From Bacteroidales bacterium (GTDB lineage: Bacteria > Bacteroidota > Bacteroidia > Bacteroidales > Muribaculaceae): a DNA stretch of 33,544 bases. This document shows, piece by piece, positions 32,800-33,544 of this stretch. The DNA is taken from the NCBI GenBank assembly GCA_020859845.1, contig JAJBVL010000111.1, positions 1-33,544 of the forward strand, in the 5' to 3' direction. Numbering within the stretch: position 1 is the first letter of the stretch; each line of letters opens with the position of its first letter. The position numbers were made by a program, and so were the translations under genes. Under the pieces are notes generated by a model, which ran no database searches, was not told where the DNA came from, and worked only from the letters and a program-made list of their open reading frames with translations.

Positions 32800-33544
32800 T
32801 TAGAACTCATTCAGAAGGTCAAAGCGGATAAGGGTGTCGCTAGCGCGCTGGCGGGTGGCCATCATGGGGTCGGTGTCGGGGCCTTGGTAGTCGGGGTCTA
32901 AAACGCTCTGCCCTATCCCCTGCCAGGTGTAAGAGGTGAGACCCATCATCTGGAGCAGCGTGGGGTAGATATCCACCTGGCCCATCACCCCGTCATACTG
33001 CCCGACCACGGGAGCGTTGAGCACAACGAAGGGCGTCATAGGGCGTGGATTGACCCACGGATACTCCTTGGCCAACTCCGGGCGATAAGCAGCGAGGCCT
33101 TCATGGTCGCCGGTGATCACCACCAGCGTCTCGGCGTAGTCGGAGCGCAGACGCAGATAGTCGACGAGGATACCCAGCGCTTGGTCGGTGTAGTGGGCGC
33201 AACTCATATAGTCGTCAAGCAGGGCAGGATAGTCGCCTTGGAGACGCAGTTCGTTGAGCTCGTCGGGTATCTTGAAGGGGTTGTGGCCTGAGTAGGTGAT
33301 AATCTGCACGTAGGCCGTCTCTCCCTCTGGCCACAGTTCGCCCTGGCTCATCTTCTCCACTATCTGACGCATCAGCGCGCGGTCGCCCACCTTGTTGCGT
33401 CCGCCCATCAGCTCCTCCTTGCGCCAAGCATCGCGCCCCACGATGGTGTCGATGCCAAAGCTGCGCGCTATCGCCTCTTGATTCCACACTGACTTGAACT
33501 GAAAAAAATTGACAGATTTCCGAGGCATTAGGAAAAAGTCAAAT
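32800..33544 (-). CDS. LTA synthase family sulfatase-like protein, C-terminal part
   Basis: The reading frame is open through the right edge of the window, so at least 247 C-terminal residues are present and the N-terminal part, which would hold membrane spans and the catalytic Thr, is missing. An internal ATG at 33528 is not the true start. The part seen belongs to the sulfatase/alkaline phosphatase superfamily of the LtaS type: YVQIITYSGHNPFKIPDEL (compare the LtaS 'T-x-S-x-H-x-P' segment), VDYLRLRSDYAETLVVITGDHEGL with the metal-binding Asp-His pair, PFVVLNAP and the DIYPTLLQMMG tail. In Bacteroidota these enzymes transfer or hydrolyse phospho- or sulfo-groups in the envelope. The exact substrate is unknown. 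Confidence 0.85.
   Translation of the reverse strand, partial: FDFFLMPRKSVNFFQFKSVWNQEAIARSFGIDTIVGRDAWRKEELMGGRNKVGDRALMRQIVEKMSQGELWPEGETAYVQIITYSGHNPFKIPDELNELRLQGDYPALLDDYMSCAHYTDQALGILVDYLRLRSDYAETLVVITGDHEGLAAYRPELAKEYPWVNPRPMTPFVVLNAPVVGQYDGVMGQVDIYPTLLQMMGLTSYTWQGIGQSVLDPDYQGPDTDPMMATRQRASDTLIRFDLLNEF

Noticed and set aside
1-33544. CRISPR array, restriction-modification, toxin-antitoxin or other defence genes
   Set aside because: No spaced repeat array and no recognisable defence-family motifs were found on either strand; the tandem repeats seen are too short and gapless.

Overview
The window reads as chromosomal DNA of a Bacteroidales bacterium (phylum Bacteroidota). Four things point there. 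Promoters have the Bacteroidota form, TTTG then about 20 nt then TAnnTTTG, and many starts lack a Shine-Dalgarno sequence. Two proteins end in type IX secretion sorting tails. There is a 29-residue basic COX24/AURKAIP1-type protein between an HU gene and RNase E/G. Gene content and protein similarity (tryptophanase, Bacteroidota-type trigger factor, LTA-synthase-like sulfatase) agree. Genus cannot be fixed by eye; Muribaculaceae or Prevotellaceae-like lineages are reasonable guesses.

Layout. 1-1020: an orphan P27-type phage terminase small subunit and otherwise gene-poor DNA that stops at the 3' end of a tRNA-Ser(GGA) gene (1025-1112, minus). This looks like the end of a decayed integrated element. 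1304-4751: two tandem paralogous secreted beta-propeller-like proteins with T9SS tails; the first carries a frameshift. 4770-8628: rlmH (minus), an LD-carboxypeptidase, nadC and tnaA. 8812-11334: a divergent pair of secreted esterases, one a clear tannase homologue with a collagen-like Gly-Pro insert. 11433-14380: lpxK and sppA (minus). 14491-16352: a two-gene polysaccharide polymerase / Wzz-like cassette. 16513-18727: HU, the 29-aa protein and RNase E/G. 18817-20172: trigger factor (minus). 20382-23737: prfA, pyrF, pgk. 23866-25146: flavodoxin and AhpC, divergent. 25365-27548: a family 2 glycosyltransferase, a GYF_2/CD225 membrane protein, DUF4286 and ruvC. 27588-32557 (all minus): a coiled-coil lipoprotein, rsmI, a Pro/Gln-rich protein, typA, rpmA, rplU. 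32800 to the right edge: the C-terminal part of an LTA-synthase-like sulfatase.

Most of the window is housekeeping: translation (prfA, typA, rplU, rpmA, rlmH, rsmI, trigger factor), RNA decay, NAD and pyrimidine synthesis, glycolysis and envelope lipid A synthesis. The accessory content is the T9SS pair, the esterase pair, tryptophanase (indole production) and the surface polysaccharide genes, which fits a gut or oral carbohydrate- and polyphenol-exposed lifestyle (inference).

I did not find a clear undescribed multi-gene system. The most interesting signals are small: a tannase with a collagen-like insert, a hairpin repeat family with compensatory base changes placed between convergent genes, a 47-nt palindrome resembling fused insertion-sequence ends, two promoters whose -7 boxes sit only 4-5 nt before the start codon (candidate leaderless mRNAs), a structured leader before rplU, and a promoter-to-terminator unit that could encode a small RNA beside the tRNA-Ser gene.
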